DNA from: Heliopora coerulea
Lineage: Eukaryota; Cnidaria; Anthozoa; Scleralcyonacea; Helioporidae
Assembly (NCBI GenBank): GCA_030142905.1
Contig: JASJOG010000034.1
Coordinates: 1,727,001 to 1,791,000, forward strand
Direction: 5' to 3'
DNA length: 64,000 nucleotides
The notes under the pieces are model-generated. The model saw only the letters and a list, made by a program, of their open reading frames with translations. It was not told the origin of the DNA and searched no databases. The position numbers and the translations under genes were made by a program. Below, piece by piece: positions 62,256 to 64,000 of the stretch; within the stretch, counting starts at the first letter, position 1, and the number at the start of each line of letters is the position of its first letter.

Positions 62256-64000
62256 CTGTTAAAAGAAATGTATGCAACAAAAACCAATTTAGGGCTTGGT
62301 GCGAGAACGAATTTGATCTATCCAAGAGGATGTTTAGCATCCACATCATGTAATGAACATATCAGTAAAGATGGTTGCATTACTGATTACAAGTTTATAA
62401 ACACTTGCACCGACTGCATCCAATGATTCTGTTCACTCAAAATTCTTCCGAGTAATCTCAATGCTAAATGACTACACACAGCATCAGTGGCCTGGCATTG
62501 TATCGCATACACACCAACTGGCTAGGGGAGTCTCAAAGGTTACAGCTTCCCGCATTTAAGGCTGGGTCTAAATAACCTGGTCAGAAGAGCTGATTTCAGG
62601 AGTGGCGTTAGTTCATTACAACCCGTTCGCTGTCGTTCGTTCAGTTACTAAGTCGTATCAGCTTTAAAAACGTTCACCATATTTGGATCACGAACGTTCT
62701 ATTGCTCTCTTAATGACCGATGTTACACCATTAAGTAATTTGTGAAACCCGTCTCACAACGCCATTGCAATAGAGATTTCATGACACATTGCAAAGTATA
62801 ACACCCTTCAAAGTCATCACCCTACGTCGGTTTTCGTTGAGAGACAGGTTTCATCAAAAGTTGAAGAGGGTTAACTCTATGCAATGATCGTGAGCTCGCT
62901 TCACTGAGATTGCAGCGTGTAACAACTTTTATAGGTTTCCTATGTCGTTGTCTCGTGCGACACTGCTTTTAGACAGTAAATTTTGTCGTCAGTGCCACAG
63001 GAACAAGGTTACATCTCAAGTATGGTGCGCATGCAGATTCAACTCCAGTTATTTCCTTGTTAAACCACTTTGCACACACTGTATGCCAAGATCGCATTTC
63101 AGCACTATTGTTTACCATATTTTGAAAACCTCGAGATTATTCTCAGTGCGAGATTTAGTTAGGGAAAGGAACGCATTATCTCCCCTTCTGTAACGTAAGG
63201 TATTAATGATGGATATAGAAAATGCAACACATTTGCCTCACCTGTTAAACTCGCTATATTTAGTAAAGGATAGCCTTTTTTGCCTCAAATTGAAAGAGCG
63301 CTTTTCAAGTCCGGCTTTTATTGTAAAGTTAGCTTCTTGCAAGTCATTGATTAAACTAAAATATCATATCGTTTAGAGTTTGAATTCGTGGAAAAATGTA
63401 ATTTCCTAGATACATTCTTTAGAAAACTTCTGCATGGATTACCGTTCTCAGTAATGTACGTAAATTTGTAGTACATACTAGGACACCTCTACCTTCATGG
63501 CAAGTCATTGCACGCCCCCCTTTTGTCCCGAGCTGGATCGACCTCCGATTCGGATTTGCTTTCTTCTTTTAGAAAAGATGTAAATTCATCATCGGCTTTT
63601 GTTCAGACACTCCGTGAACACAATCTACGAGACAACAATTCTCTGATTCCTGAAAAGCAGCAAGCTGTGTTATTTCTTCATATATCAAAAAGACGCAAGT
63701 TGCCAACTCGGCTTAGCAACAACTGGTAGTCGAACATCGTTAAGCAACCGTCTGGTCGTGGCTGCATTTTCCGATTGTATTTTCAAAGGTATCGCGTTTT
63801 CTGTCATCCCAACTTGCACTTTTGCCCACTCCGAATTTGTCAATTAAACAGTTGCGATTTCTGTGATCAGCGCATTTTCTATCGCTTCGCACTTCCTCTC
63901 TCTCGGCCATTTGTGGCTTTGCTCTCGGGTTTGTAGTGAAGATTTTCGCTCATTCGCCTCTGGTCCTCCTATCTTGCACGAAATCATACTGACAAGTAAT

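Larger units (their letters stand above)
61850..64000. repeat. Duplicated block, copy C (cut by window end)
   Basis: Colinear with copy A from the GGTGCCCAACGTAGTT-like left end through the terminal exon and the GTTGAGAGACAGGTTTC and TCGCTTCGCACTTCC strings. Copy C continues beyond the window. Confidence 0.8.

Overview
The window is eukaryotic. Genes are split into small exons with GT-AG introns, intergenic and intronic DNA is AT-rich, and transposable-element (TE) debris is everywhere. The gene families (lamin B receptor, a single Ena/VASP, an RRM + zinc-knuckle splicing-type factor, ISG12/IFI27-like proteins), together with Penelope-like elements (PLEs) carrying a hammerhead-ribozyme remnant and hAT/pogo-like miniature elements, suggest an invertebrate metazoan, most likely an anthozoan cnidarian such as a stony coral. 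The organism assignment is inference.

All recognised genes lie on the minus strand. (1) 1250-16687: lamin B receptor (LBR), nine exons seen, C-terminal exon off the left edge. (2) 19373-36221: Ena/VASP actin regulator, ten firm exons plus candidate first and last exons; the reading frame is consistent across all of them (398 aa). (3) 39756-40646: two short candidate exons of an unidentified gene. (4) 42385-50015: RRM + CCHC protein with RS-like and Tyr-rich tail (RBM4/Lark-like, 233 aa), including a 27-nt micro-exon. (5) 51.6-64 kb: an ISG12/IFI27-like cluster, with a pseudogene (51641-51897), an intact three-exon gene encoding an unusual 469-aa repeat-rich protein (57367-60825) and a terminal exon of a third copy (62072-62255). 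Duplicated blocks of 2-3 kb separate and flank these.

The mobile DNA is layered. LBR intron 4 (5525-12218) holds a PLE whose 5' end carries an inverted copy of its own 3' end. That PLE is interrupted by an hAT-like miniature element (8-bp target duplication) and by a fold-back SINE with a tRNA-like head (12-bp duplication), and it lies between a second pair of PLE-derived inverted repeats. A second PLE with the same inverted-end design sits in intron 1 of the RRM gene, flanked by an 11-bp direct repeat. Other elements include an hAT-like element at 50465-51311, a pogo/Tigger-like relic at 44504-45363, a 25-bp-TIR element with TA duplication at 30746-31283, a nested MITE pair at 2320-3156, several long palindromes, and three satellite/minisatellite tracts.

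I saw no CRISPR, operon, rRNA or convincing functional tRNA. Exon borders were called by eye from splice consensus, phase continuity and family similarity; no alignment was run.
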